The notes under the pieces were generated by a model. It saw only the letters and a program-made list of their open reading frames with translations. It made no database searches and was not told where the DNA came from. Source: Thiohalobacter sp. IOR34 (GTDB taxonomy: Bacteria; Pseudomonadota; Gammaproteobacteria; Thiohalobacterales; Thiohalobacteraceae). Taken from it: a stretch of 64,000 nt of DNA. Each line of letters begins with the position of its first letter. Within the stretch, counting starts at the first letter, position 1. The stretch spans positions 2,629,001 to 2,693,000 of the forward strand of contig NZ_CP128988.1 of assembly GCF_030406045.1 (NCBI RefSeq). Direction: 5' to 3'. Made by a program: the position numbers and the translations under genes. This document shows, one piece after another, positions 19,962 through 28,956 of this stretch.

Positions 19962-20101
19962 CAGGCTGTTGAAAAAGTCTCTGGCGAGTGCGAGACAAGG
20001 CAAAAAATGGCGAAAAAGCGCAGTTTACATGGTCGTAAATGAGCATTTTGAGCCATTTTTTAACGCCGTATCGTGCCGTCAGAGGGTTTTTCAACAGTCT
20101 G
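19962..20101. mobile_element. 140-bp MITE-like element with TTAA duplication
   Basis: Terminal inverted repeats CAGGCTGTTGAAAAA and TTTTTCAACAGTCTG (one mismatch) are flanked by TTAA at 19958-19961 and 20102-20105. The 140-bp interior is too short for a transposase. The right-hand TTAA overlapped the stop codon of the DUF1631 gene before the neighbouring 244-bp element was inserted. Confidence 0.82.
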
Positions 20102-20105
20102 TTAA

Positions 20106-20349
20106 CCCAGATATTGCACCAAGGATTCGATGCTCAGGGCGAGGCTGGCAAAGCAGCTTGGGTGATCGTCCGAAAAGTCATAGCCGTTGCTATGGCTTGA
20201 GGAGGATCACCCAAGATGCGCAGCCAGAGTCGGCCTGACATCGAATAGGCGCAAACTGTAACCCGCCCGGAGGGCCTTTCATGGCCATGGCGTCCTTGGA
20301 TTACAGCTCGAACCCCATTCATGCGCGCCGCCTTGGTGCAATATCCGGG
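20106..20349 (+). mobile_element. 244-bp non-autonomous element, copy 1
   Basis: Ends CCCAGATATTGCACCAAGG and CCTTGGTGCAATATCCGGG form terminal inverted repeats. The 4-bp duplication TTAA lies at 20102-20105 and 20350-20353. The right duplication contains the stop codon (20350-20352) of the DUF1631 gene. Same length and orientation as copy 2 at 32350, with roughly 90% identity by eye. Inside are hairpin-forming stretches and a short open frame on each strand, with no transposase. Confidence 0.9.
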
Positions 20350-22623
20350 TTAACGCAGGCCGTCGAGCAGACTGTTGACGGCGCGCTCGAACAGCGGCGC
20401 GTTCTCGATCGGACGCGCGGTGCCGCGGCGGAACTCGGCGGCCAGACCCTGCAGGGTCATCTCCGCCGCCTTCAGCCCCTGGCGGTTGGTGAACAGGAAG
20501 CTGCCGGTCACCGGGCTCACCCAGGTCAGCCTGGCGCGGCTCGTCTGGCCGTCGTCGGCCGTGAACTCGACCCAGGTGCCCTGGGCCAGGTTGCGGGCCA
20601 TCTCGACGAATTCGTCATCGGGTGCCCCCTCCATGGCATCGGCTTCCTCGCTGAGGGTGATCTCTTCCACCTCGACGTCCTCCAGGCCGTTCTCGCGAAT
20701 CAACCGATGCAGGGTGGCCGCAGTGACTTCCGCGTCCTCCTCCACCGGCGCAGCCTCCTCGGCGGCGACAGGCTGCAGCGGATCGTCGGCCGGCGGCTCC
20801 TCCAGCGCCTGCGCGGTGACCCGGTTGACCACCTCGGCATGCAGATCGGCAAGACGGGCCAGAAAGTCCTGGAAGTCGGACTCGCGCATGGAGATGGTCT
20901 GCACCCCCTCGCGCAGGGCAGCGAGCAGCGACGGCAGCAGCTTGACCAGGGCCTCGCGCTCCGTGACCTGCTTGGGAGCGATGCTCCACAACAGGTTGTC
21001 CATGGTCGCCAGGGCCCGCTTCCAGGCCAGGCTCTCGTCGCCTTCCTGGCAGAGGGTGACCAGCAACAGATTCTGCCAGTAGCTGACCAGGAACTGCTCT
21101 ATGAAGCGCGGCAGGGCGCGGCCGCGAGTGCGGCGCTCGATCTCCAGCCTGACCTGCGCCTTGGCCAGACGCAGGCGTTCCTTGCCGGCCAGCAGCCGGG
21201 CCGAGCGTTCCTGGCGCTCGGCCGCCTTGCGCTGTTCCTCGGCAATGAATTCGTTCAGTTCGCTGTGCAGCTCGGCAAACAGCTCGAGATCCTCCTCGAA
21301 CTCGACCAGGATGCGCTGCACGATGCCTTCGATTTTGCGGTACAGGGCGCTGTCCTGCTCGGTCCAGCCATTGGCAGCCTCGGCCAGGCCGTTGAGCAGC
21401 AGGCGCGCCGGATGCGACTTGCGGCTGAACAGATCCCTGTCCAGCATGGCCGCCTTGAGCAGCGGGATCTGCAGGCGGCCGATCAGGGCCTTCATCGGGT
21501 CGGGAATGTTGCTGTCGCTGAGGATGTAGTCGAACAGCATCTCGACCACATTGATGATCATGGCATCGACACCGGAGGCCCCTGCCGCCAGGGCACTGGC
21601 CTTGATGTCGCGGATGACGTTGACGGTGCCGGCGGCTACCGCGCTGCTGTCGATGCCGGCCAGGCCGCTGCCGGCCAGTTCACCGTCCCCCTGCTGCAGC
21701 AGGGTCAGGCCACCGATGAAACCGGACCGCCCGCCACTGAAGCCGGAGAAGGCCGCGGCCCCGCTGCCCGTGCCTGCCGGTACCCCGCCTGGCGAGCGTG
21801 ACAGCATCAGCCGCTGCAGGGCGGCGAACAGGTCCTGCTCGCCCACCTCACCCTCGGGCGCCTCTCCCGCTTGCCCCGCCGTCGTCGGCGAAGCCGCCGG
21901 GCCGCCATCGGGAACCTTCGGCCGGCGTTTCAGCTCCAGCCGGATGTCCGGCAGAATGTTCTTGCCGGTCAACAGCCTGTTCAATTTCTGATAGAGCGGA
22001 AGGATGTCCTCGCCGACCACATAGCGGTCGAACAGCTTGAGGATGATGAGTTTCACCTTGAGCCCGGACTCGATATCGCCACAGGCCTCCAGAAAGGCGT
22101 TGCAGATCACCGCCGGCCCCACCGGATTGCCGCCCTGCTCAAGCTGGGGGTCGCCGAGCAGGAAACCCATGCGCCGCTCGAGCAGGCCGAGTTCCTGGCT
22201 GCAGGCCACGCCGACCTTGGTGACCATGTTGCTCACCGCCAGCGATTCCTCCAGCGCATCGTGCTCCACCAGGTCGAGCTCCAGCTCGCCGTCGCCGTCT
22301 GCCACGGCCGGGCCCGCGGGTGGCTGGCGCTGGATCTCGGCATTGAAACCCGCCAGGAAGGCCGTCCTGAAGCTCGCCTCGATAGCGGAGCGCTTGATTC
22401 GAACCTCACGCATGGCATCGAAGTAGAGGCTCTGGATGGCGTTGTTCTCGGCCTTTTCCGCCAGTTCGAACAGGGCGTCGTCGACCTTGCCCATCATCCG
22501 GGTGAGCGCAGCCGCCAGCTCCCGCGCCGCCAGCTCCCGGCATTCCCGCAGGATCTCGGTATGTGCCGGCGACGAGGGGCCACGCCGCCTCTGCTCGAAC
22601 TCGTTCATGTGGATGATGTTCAT
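20350..22623 (-). CDS. DUF1631-family protein
   Basis: A large cytoplasmic protein of 757 residues, rich in charged helices, starting MNIIHMNEFEQRRRGPSSPAH. It matches the DUF1631 style: an N-terminal helical part (ALTRMMGKVDDALFELAEKAENNAIQSLYFDAMREVR), conserved LGLLERRMGFLLGDPQLEQGGNPVGPAVICNAF at about 160-195, and a C-terminal part (LAQGTWVEFTADDGQTSRARLTWVSPVTGSFLFTNRQG) resembling a PilZ-like barrel. Function not established. Several starts (22632, 22623, 22608) are possible, and the open frame beyond them overlaps the divergent HDOD gene. The stop lies in the TTAA target duplication of a mobile element. Confidence 0.8.
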   Translation of the reverse strand: MNIIHMNEFEQRRRGPSSPAHTEILRECRELAARELAAALTRMMGKVDDALFELAEKAENNAIQSLYFDAMREVRIKRSAIEASFRTAFLAGFNAEIQRQPPAGPAVADGDGELELDLVEHDALEESLAVSNMVTKVGVACSQELGLLERRMGFLLGDPQLEQGGNPVGPAVICNAFLEACGDIESGLKVKLIILKLFDRYVVGEDILPLYQKLNRLLTGKNILPDIRLELKRRPKVPDGGPAASPTTAGQAGEAPEGEVGEQDLFAALQRLMLSRSPGGVPAGTGSGAAAFSGFSGGRSGFIGGLTLLQQGDGELAGSGLAGIDSSAVAAGTVNVIRDIKASALAAGASGVDAMIINVVEMLFDYILSDSNIPDPMKALIGRLQIPLLKAAMLDRDLFSRKSHPARLLLNGLAEAANGWTEQDSALYRKIEGIVQRILVEFEEDLELFAELHSELNEFIAEEQRKAAERQERSARLLAGKERLRLAKAQVRLEIERRTRGRALPRFIEQFLVSYWQNLLLVTLCQEGDESLAWKRALATMDNLLWSIAPKQVTEREALVKLLPSLLAALREGVQTISMRESDFQDFLARLADLHAEVVNRVTAQALEEPPADDPLQPVAAEEAAPVEEDAEVTAATLHRLIRENGLEDVEVEEITLSEEADAMEGAPDDEFVEMARNLAQGTWVEFTADDGQTSRARLTWVSPVTGSFLFTNRQGLKAAEMTLQGLAAEFRRGTARPIENAPLFERAVNSLLDGLR

Positions 22624-22828
22624 GGCTTCCATCTCTATTTCGACTGCTCTGGGTGCTGTTACGGTCCGAACAGCCGCTTTCTTGATGCCTGGAAGGGTGA
22701 TAACACGGGCCAATGCCCGGAAGTGTGAAACAGCGCGCATTTCCACCGCGGCAGGTGGCCAACCATTCAATTCCGGCGCCCGTCGGCCGCTGATAGGTGA
22801 CATGCAGAACCATCCCTCCGGAGCCAAG

Positions 22829-23728
22829 ATGCAAGCCACCGATTCCCACGCCACCCGCGACCTCGCTGCGGAGGTCGCCACGCAGCTGATCGATGACGTT
22901 TCCGACCTGGTCTCGCCCCCCGACATCTGCGTCAAGGTGTTCGATCTGGTCGAATCGCCCGAGGCCTCGGCCCAGGACATCGGCGAGGTGATCGCCCGCG
23001 ATACCGGCCTCACCGCGCGGCTGCTGCGGCTGGTCAACAGCTCCTACTACAACTTCTCGCGGCGCATCGACACCGTGACCCGCGCCATCACCATCGTCGG
23101 CGTGCGCGAGCTGTACAGCCTGGTGCTGGCGGTATCGGCCATCAAGTCCTTCTCCGCCCTGCCCAACACCCTGGTCAACATCGACAGCTTCTGGCGCCAT
23201 GGCATCTTCACCGCACTGATCGCCCGGCGGCTGGCCATGCACTGCCGCATCCTGCACCCGGAGCGGCTGTTCGTCGCCGGCCTGCTGCACGACATCGGCA
23301 GCCTGGTGCTCTATGCCCGCGAGCCGGAAACCATGCGTGACCTGCTGCTGGTCAGCGATGGCGACGAGGGGGTGCTGCACCAGGCCGAGATGGCCGAACT
23401 GGGCTTCAGCCATGCCGACCTGGGCGGCGCGCTGGCCGCGCGCTGGCTGCTGCCCGACGGCCTGCAACAGGCCATCGCCCATCACCACATCCCCTCGCCC
23501 GCCATCGACCATGCCCTGGAGACGGCCATCGTCCATCTGGCCGAGACCCTGGCCAACCGTTCCCAGCTGGGCGCCTTCTGCGAGCAGGCAGACGGCGGCG
23601 CACAAGCGGATGGCGTGATCTGGGAGATTCTCGGCATCGATGCCGGGACATTCGACGAGGCTGCCATCATCGGCGAGGCCGGGCTACAATTCTCGGAAAC
23701 CGCCGGCCTGCTGCTGGCACATGCCTGA
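22829..23728 (+). CDS. HDOD-domain protein
   Basis: A 299-residue product with HDOD residues from about 30 to 240: LVSPPDICVKVFDLVESPEASAQDIGEVIARDTGLTARLLRLVNSSYYN, then RLFVAGLLHDIGSLVLY, an HD-like pair retained as HD. The C-terminal region (about 240-299) is family-typical but unassigned. GGAG stands 5 bases before the ATG at 22829. Another in-frame ATG lies at 22802. The gene diverges from DUF1631 and is followed 15 bases later by a small basic protein, suggesting a two-gene operon. Confidence 0.85.
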   Translation: MQATDSHATRDLAAEVATQLIDDVSDLVSPPDICVKVFDLVESPEASAQDIGEVIARDTGLTARLLRLVNSSYYNFSRRIDTVTRAITIVGVRELYSLVLAVSAIKSFSALPNTLVNIDSFWRHGIFTALIARRLAMHCRILHPERLFVAGLLHDIGSLVLYAREPETMRDLLLVSDGDEGVLHQAEMAELGFSHADLGGALAARWLLPDGLQQAIAHHHIPSPAIDHALETAIVHLAETLANRSQLGAFCEQADGGAQADGVIWEILGIDAGTFDEAAIIGEAGLQFSETAGLLLAHA

Positions 23729-23743
23729 AGAAGGGGACCGACC

Positions 23744-24052
23744 ATGAGCGGCATCAACCTGCGCCCGGACGATCTGGGCCTGCAGTCACTGAAAGACCAG
23801 AACCAGGCCCCGAACAAGGCCCGGGCGGTGAGCCCGGCGGCCCCCTACCCCAGGGTCCAGCCCGGCGGCGAGCGGCCTGCCGCGGAGCGGTCGGCGGCCA
23901 GCGAACGGCCCCGGGTGGAGCGCCGCAAGGGCGGTGACCGCCGCAAGCGCAACCTGCCAGTGATCCTCGACACCCGCACCCAGCGGGAACGCCGCCGTGA
24001 GCCGAACGACGAACAGAGCACGCCGGTACGCGGCGTCGATACCTTCATTTAG
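23744..24052 (+). CDS. small basic, probably disordered protein
   Basis: A 102-residue product beginning MSGINLRPDDLGLQSLKDQN. It is rich in Arg, Pro and Glu, with RVERRKGGDRRKRNLPVILDTRTQRERRRE as the only ordered-looking segment. AGGGGA precedes the ATG. It follows the HDOD gene closely, so it may act with it. No family recognised. Confidence 0.6.
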   Translation: MSGINLRPDDLGLQSLKDQNQAPNKARAVSPAAPYPRVQPGGERPAAERSAASERPRVERRKGGDRRKRNLPVILDTRTQRERRREPNDEQSTPVRGVDTFI

Positions 24053-24056
24053 AAGC

Positions 24057-24297
24057 TGGAAGCTAGTAGTTAGAAGCTGCCAGAATCCAGCCCCCTGCCC
24101 TCTCCTGGATTCTGAATTCTGAATTCTGAATTCTGAATTCTGGCTTCTGGCTTCTGGCTTCTGGCTTCTGGCTTCTGGCTTCTGGCTTCTGGCTTCTGGC
24201 TTCTGGCTTCTGGCTTCTGGCTTCTGGCTTCTGGCTTCTGGCTTCTGGCTTCTGGCTTCTGGCTTCTGGCTTCTGGCTTCTGACTTCTAACTACTAG
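24057..24297. repeat. 7-bp tandem array with inverted ends
   Basis: Four TTCTGAA copies (24110-24137) and then twenty perfect TTCTGGC copies (24138-24277). The array is bracketed by inverted sequences: GCTAGTAGTTAGAAG on the left (about 24063-24077) and CTTCTAACTACTAGC on the right (about 24284-24298). It lies between convergent genes. The right arm encodes the last residues of the PilZ protein. The array can form a hairpin and is a likely slippage hotspot. Confidence 0.95.
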
Positions 24298-24958
24298 CCT
24301 CCAGCTTCTCGCTGACCCGCTCGCCGATGTAGTGCTCGATGAAGTGCAGGGCACGGGGATTGAGGCCGGTGAACTCGACCCCATGATGATAGACCCGGCG
24401 TCCGCTACCGCGGCCGTTCTCCTCGCGCACGTAGCGGATCTCGCAGGGCAGCACGATCCGCCCGCTGCCCTCGCGCCCCTGCTGCGGAATCTCGATCGAG
24501 AAGCGGTCGCCGACCTCGCCGAGGCGACTGACGGCCACCAGCCGCGCGCCGGAGAGGCTGATGTCGGCCAGCGCCACCGACAGCTTGCGACCCGCGTCCT
24601 CCATCACCAGCATCATGGTCAGGTCGTTGACCGGGATGCGTGGACTGCGGCGCCCGCCGCCAGACTGCACCGACTGCGGATATTCCAGGTGCAGATAGCG
24701 GAAGGGGCCATCGCAGACCGCCGTGACCCGGCTCTCGAAGGCGAAGTGGGCGTCACCCCAGTCGAAATGGATGCGTACCGGATCCCCCGCCACCAGCGGC
24801 AACAGCTGGCCGTCGGGCGCCAGCGGGTGGCTGACCAGCACGCTGCGGGATTCGAGATAACCGATCAGGGTAACCGGCAGGGGCTCTGCATCGGCCGCCA
24901 GCGAGGGCGTCAGCTGCAGCGCAGAGCCGACAACCAGATTGAGAGGTAGCTTGGACAT
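24287..24958 (-). CDS. PilZ-domain (YcgR-like) c-di-GMP receptor
   Basis: A 223-residue product. The N-terminal half (to about residue 100) resembles the YcgR/PilZN domain (LIGYLESRSVLVSHPL, GDPVRIHFDWGDAHFAFESRVTAV). The C-terminal half is a PilZ domain with the c-di-GMP-binding RRSPR near 104 and DISLSGA near 131. It probably binds c-di-GMP and modulates motility or envelope functions. I chose the ATG at 24958 (MSKLPLNL). The C-terminal EKLEASS and stop are written by the edge of the 7-bp repeat array. Confidence 0.88.
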   Translation of the reverse strand: MSKLPLNLVVGSALQLTPSLAADAEPLPVTLIGYLESRSVLVSHPLAPDGQLLPLVAGDPVRIHFDWGDAHFAFESRVTAVCDGPFRYLHLEYPQSVQSGGGRRSPRIPVNDLTMMLVMEDAGRKLSVALADISLSGARLVAVSRLGEVGDRFSIEIPQQGREGSGRIVLPCEIRYVREENGRGSGRRVYHHGVEFTGLNPRALHFIEHYIGERVSEKLEASS

Positions 24959-25551
24959 GGGACTGCCCCGTTCCTGTGTTTGCCTACCCCTATAACGGCA
25001 CCTGTCAGACAAACTACACCCTGCACGGCCCTCAGCCCAATCGCCAGGAACGGCCTTCGGGCCACGACAAGAATGCCGCCCAAATCGCGGCCTGGCGACC
25101 GCTCCTACGATGGGATGGCGGCAGGCGTTGGCGTAGGAGCGGCCTCCAGGCCGCGATCGGGGTAGGCATCAGCCACCGTCGTAAGGCGGAACCAAGGATG
25201 GCCACGAAATCCGCGAAACCCACGAAAAGATCGATAGCCACGGAATCCACGGAAAACACGGAAAATATTGTAGGAGCGGCCTCCAGGCCGCGATCAGGGG
25301 TGGGCATCGCCCGCCATCGTCAGGCGGAACCGAGGATGGCCACGAAAGCCACCAAACCCACAAAAAGACCGATGGCCGCAGAATCCACGGAAAACACGGA
25401 AACTTCCCTGGCTGGTGTGCGCTATGGCCTGCAGGGCAGAGTCTTGCCGCGACGGTGGCAATCGCGGCCTGGCGACCGCTCCTACGATGGGATGGCGGCA
25501 CGATTCATTGTAGGAGCGGCCTCCAGGCCGCGATCGGGCCGTCTGGCTGGT
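24959..25551. repeat. REP and 9-bp-unit cluster
   Basis: About six REP units in both orientations, including variants such as GGTCGCCAGG and GGCGACCGC, with CCACGAAATCCGCGAAACC and GGAATCCACGGAA blocks. The stretch CTTCCCTGGCTGGTGTGCG (about 25402) is the same linker seen at 14606 and 15216. No gene supported. Confidence 0.85.
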
Positions 25552-26625
25552 TCAGCCGTGGCGCAGTCCCAGGGGGTCTTTCGGGTCCACGCCCGCCTGG
25601 AAGGGCTGCTTGCGGTCGATGTTGGTGAGCTGGTAGACCTTGCCGATCCAGTTGTTGATCACCGCCTCCGCGGTATCGTGCCAGGTGTTGTCCAGGGCGC
25701 CGGCGAGCAGGGCCTCCGGCAGTTCCGGTAGCGGACGGCCCTTGTCGCGTGCCTCGAGGATGCGGTCCTGGTGTTCCTCCAGGATCGCTTGCGACTGCAG
25801 GTTGAAATAGTGCTCGGGCATCGGTGGGTAGTCCTCGCGTTCCCCGGCCACGAAACGCGCCACCTCGCGCTTGTACTCCTTGAGCAGGCTGATGATGTCG
25901 TATTCCGGGTGGCCCTGGAAGAAGACGATGCGGAACAGGTCCTCGCTCACCGCCAGGTGGACGCCGGCATCCGCGCTCTCCACCAGCACGTGCAGGCCGG
26001 CCGCCTCGAACTGCGCCCGATCGATCTGGTTGAAGCGCGAGTGGGGGACGTCGAAACGGGTGTTGACCCCCACCACCAGCGGGTGCATGCGGTCCACCAC
26101 CCGGTGCGGATAGACACCCCAGCGCTTGAAGCCCAGCGGACGGCGCTTCTGGCCATAGCGGAACTCCATCACCGCGTGGGTGGCGAGGCAGGAGCAGAGG
26201 GTCGAGGTGACGTTGTCGTAGGCCCAGTCGATGACCTCGATCAGCGGTTTCCAGAACGGCTGTTCGGACAGTTCGGGACCGATCACGTTGGCCCCGGTGA
26301 TGATCAGCGCGTCCAGCCCCTGCTGCTGGATGGACTCGAAGCTCTCGTAGTAGCGGGCGATGTGCTCGCGCGCCTCGGGGCCGCGTTCCAGCTCGGGCAG
26401 GCTGAAGGGGTGCATGTAGAACTGGGCGATCTGGTTGCTCTCGCCGATCAGGCGGAAGAACTGGCGCTCGGTGGCGGCCAGGGCCGCGTCCGGCATCATG
26501 TTGAGCAGGCCGATGTGCAACTCGCGGATCTCCTGTTGCAGGGCGAAGTCGCGCGGCAGGATGGTCTCGCCCTCCTGCTGCAGGCGGGCAAAGGTCGGCA
26601 GTCCGGTGTTGGCAACCAGCGGCAT
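25552..26625 (-). CDS. metA: homoserine O-succinyltransferase
   Basis: The first committed enzyme of methionine synthesis, acylating homoserine, of 357 residues. MetA-family features: LHIGLLNMMPDAALAATERQFFRLIG at about 36-60, ITGANVIG near 109, the nucleophile in CSCLATHAVMEFRYG (about 142-156), and GHPEYD near 238 carrying the catalytic His and Glu. The choice of succinyl over acetyl donor cannot be read with certainty. The C-terminus is longer than E. coli MetA. The downstream neighbour on the same strand is a REP cluster. Upstream, 13 bases away, is a P-loop protein gene, so the pair is probably an operon. Confidence 0.9.
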   Translation of the reverse strand: MPLVANTGLPTFARLQQEGETILPRDFALQQEIRELHIGLLNMMPDAALAATERQFFRLIGESNQIAQFYMHPFSLPELERGPEAREHIARYYESFESIQQQGLDALIITGANVIGPELSEQPFWKPLIEVIDWAYDNVTSTLCSCLATHAVMEFRYGQKRRPLGFKRWGVYPHRVVDRMHPLVVGVNTRFDVPHSRFNQIDRAQFEAAGLHVLVESADAGVHLAVSEDLFRIVFFQGHPEYDIISLLKEYKREVARFVAGEREDYPPMPEHYFNLQSQAILEEHQDRILEARDKGRPLPELPEALLAGALDNTWHDTAEAVINNWIGKVYQLTNIDRKQPFQAGVDPKDPLGLRHG

Positions 26626-26638
26626 GGCGTCCCCTCTC

Positions 26639-27484
26639 TCAGGCCTGGCGCGCCAGGCTGGTCTCGATCAGTTCCAGGAATTCGGCCTCGGTCTCCACCT
26701 GCCAGAGTTCCTCGGTGCTCAGGGTGTAGCCGTATTCGGCGGCGATCCGTTCGTAGCGCGGGATGCGGGCATAGAACAGTCGCGGGAACATCCAGCGCAC
26801 GAAGTCATCCGGTTCGATCTGGGCCACGTAGTCGAGGCCCTGCTCGCGCAGGTAGGCCTCGAGCTGCTCGTCGAGGAACTCGGCCCGGTAGTAGAGCGGC
26901 TTGGGCGCCAGGCCGGCACGGCGGATCAGTTCCTGCTCGTCGTGTTCGGTGGCCTTGATGTAGATCATCAGCGTGTGTTCGGCGAGGATCTCCAGGGTCT
27001 GCGGGTCGTCCAGCTCGCAGACGCTGCCGCCGGCATCGTTGATGAAGTGCCGGTAGCCGTAGATCTCCTGGGCCTTGCGGATGAAGGCCGGCACGTCGCG
27101 CATGGTGGCGATTTCCGCCTCCCGGTGCAGGCTCTGGCGGCGCTTGAACTCGCGCAGCCCCAGGCCGCCCCGTTCCGGGTTGCCGAGCTTGCCGAGGAAG
27201 CTGGACACCGGCTGCAGGTTGTCGACGGTGATGTTGTTGATGATGTGGATCGAGTCCGAGCGCAGCAGCTCGCGCAGGAAGGGGACCTGCATCGCCTGCT
27301 GCTTGATGTTGTCGAGGATAGGTTCGTCCAGGTAGCGGGTGCCGATGCGATAGTCGCCGGAGTAGTGGAACCAGTTGTTGCGGCGCAGCATGACGGCCAG
27401 CCGGGTCTTGCCGACGCCGGACATGCCGAGCAGGGTGATGCGCTTGTTGTCCCAGGCGCGGAATTCTTCGACGGACAGTTTCAT
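26639..27484 (-). CDS. P-loop ATPase of unknown role, paired with metA
   Basis: A 281-residue product with Walker A GMSGVGKT at 20-27 and the AVMLRRNNWFHYSGDYRIGTRYL segment following, reminiscent of nucleoside- or shikimate-kinase-like P-loop proteins. ATEHDEQELIRRAG and a conserved C-terminal helical part have no assignment. It shares a 13-base gap with metA and is likely translated with it, which hints at a link to methionine or S-adenosylmethionine metabolism. The substrate is unknown. Confidence 0.8.
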   Translation of the reverse strand: MKLSVEEFRAWDNKRITLLGMSGVGKTRLAVMLRRNNWFHYSGDYRIGTRYLDEPILDNIKQQAMQVPFLRELLRSDSIHIINNITVDNLQPVSSFLGKLGNPERGGLGLREFKRRQSLHREAEIATMRDVPAFIRKAQEIYGYRHFINDAGGSVCELDDPQTLEILAEHTLMIYIKATEHDEQELIRRAGLAPKPLYYRAEFLDEQLEAYLREQGLDYVAQIEPDDFVRWMFPRLFYARIPRYERIAAEYGYTLSTEELWQVETEAEFLELIETSLARQA

Positions 27485-27724
27485 GGACAGAGCCGGGTCG
27501 GTAAGGGCCAGCCCTCTATGGTAATCGGAATGGAGTGGATTTGCAGCGGCCGGGGATCGGCTGGCCGCGGCGACATGGATCGGTCACCTGGCTGTGCTAC
27601 AGTGGGTCGCGATGCCAGGCTGGCGGCCCACCGCCGTCGGACGAGGTTGAGATTGCGCCGGCCCAGCCCCATATCGATAGTTTGTTTTTTTACCTGCGGA
27701 GGTTTGCCTAGACGATCGTCCTGA

Positions 27725-27740
27725 GGCCTGTCAACAGGCC
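27725..27740. repeat. 16-bp palindrome GGCCTGTCAACAGGCC
   Basis: The same 16-mer occurs at 19942-19957. The two loci share about 21 bases of arm sequence in opposite orientation. This copy lies 27 bases upstream of the PDC-sensor gene. A T-run (TTTTTTT, about 27682-27691) stands upstream. Confidence 0.6.
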
Positions 27741-27766
27741 CTGGTAAGCCTCGACGAGCATCGCCA

Positions 27767-28741
27767 ATGAATCAGACGCAGACCCAGTCACTATCATGGC
27801 AGCAGAGTATCGCCCGGCAGCGTGAGGCGCTGGCGGACATGATCTCGCTGCCCCTGGAACGCATCGCCGACCGCTGTGCCGCGGTCTGGCCGGAACGGGA
27901 ACTGCTCGACCAGACGCTCAGCTCCGGCCTGCACGAGCTGCCCTACTGCCAGTTCCTCTATGTGCTGGACCGGGAAGGTGTGCAGATCAGCGACAATGCC
28001 AGCCATCAGGGGCTGCTGCCGGAGCACTTCGGCCGGGATCGTTCGCAGCGCCCCTACATGCGCGGGCTGCTGCCGATCCACGGCATGCATCTGTCCGAGG
28101 CCTATCTCAGCCTGCGCGCCCACCGGCCGTCGGTCACCGCGGTGCAGGTGATCCGCCACGACGACCGCATCGTCGGTTTCCTCGGTGCCGACTTCGACCT
28201 GCGGGATCTGCCGTTGACCCGCGAGCTGTACGACGAGCCCAGCCACTGGCGGCAGATCAAGGGCGATCCGGCGATCCGCAGCGGGGTCTTCCTGCAGCGC
28301 CGCGCCGAGAGCGAGATGGACCGTCGCATCGATGACGTGCTGCCGATCATCGAGGAACTGATCGTCCAGCACGGGGTGTTCCATGGCAAGCTGCACTTCT
28401 CCAGCAACCGGGCCACCATCTGGCACGTCAACGACCCCTACCGCTACCGGTTGCTGGACATCGACATGCTGGTCGATCCGAGCATCTGCTTCGCCTATCC
28501 GACCGCGGTCTACCCGGCCAATGCGGTGATCCGGCCCGAGCAGATCCGGCCCATCCTAGAAGGCTTCCGCGAGCTGCGCTTCGCCGACGAGACCATCTAT
28601 CTGCGCGCCGGTTCGGTGAACATCTTCAACGGCCTGGTGGCGCTGAACTTCTCCTGCGACGGTTCGCACTATCTGCCACATGCCGAGTTCCTGGATCGTG
28701 ACAACCCCTTCTGGACGTCGCTGACGCCGGCGGGCGCGTAG
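27767..28741 (+). CDS. PDC/dCache-like sensor-domain protein
   Basis: A 324-residue soluble product. The region of residues 30-170 looks like a PDC (Cache) sensor: LPYCQFLYVLDREGVQISDNASHQG, DRSQRPYMRG, LSLRAHRPSVTAVQVIRHDDRIVGFLGADFDLRDLP. The rest (HGVFHGKLHFSSNRATIWHVNDPYRYRLLDIDMLVD) is a conserved partner domain without a known role. No membrane segment or output domain is present, so it may act as a cytoplasmic sensor. The ATG at 27767 lies 26 bases past a palindrome. Confidence 0.75.
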   Translation: MNQTQTQSLSWQQSIARQREALADMISLPLERIADRCAAVWPERELLDQTLSSGLHELPYCQFLYVLDREGVQISDNASHQGLLPEHFGRDRSQRPYMRGLLPIHGMHLSEAYLSLRAHRPSVTAVQVIRHDDRIVGFLGADFDLRDLPLTRELYDEPSHWRQIKGDPAIRSGVFLQRRAESEMDRRIDDVLPIIEELIVQHGVFHGKLHFSSNRATIWHVNDPYRYRLLDIDMLVDPSICFAYPTAVYPANAVIRPEQIRPILEGFRELRFADETIYLRAGSVNIFNGLVALNFSCDGSHYLPHAEFLDRDNPFWTSLTPAGA

Positions 28742-28956
28742 GCCATCGCAGGCTGGGCAACAGGCTGTTCCGGCCCACCCCCTGTAAACGTGGTAACACC
28801 CGATCGCGGCCTGGAGGCCGCTCCTACGATGAATCGTGTCGCCCGGTTCCTGTAGGAGCGGCGTCCACGCCGCGATTGCCGCCATGGCGGCGCATGGATC
28901 CCGTGGCCATCTTCGGCTCCGCCTGTAGGAGCGGCCTCCAGGCCGCGATCTGCGGA
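28742..28956. repeat. REP units between convergent genes
   Basis: Three REP units (about 28802, 28851 and 28924), with a short CATGGATCCCGTGGCCATC block between the second and third. They lie between the convergent PDC-sensor gene and the thiC operon end. Confidence 0.85.

Noticed and set aside
20134-20322. Conserved 62-codon frame inside the 244-bp elements (also 32339-32566 and 36311-36499)
   Set aside because: Present in all three copies, but the differences between copies do not clearly favour synonymous positions, there is no good ribosome-binding site, and the length is limited by the element itself. More likely a by-product of structured non-coding DNA.
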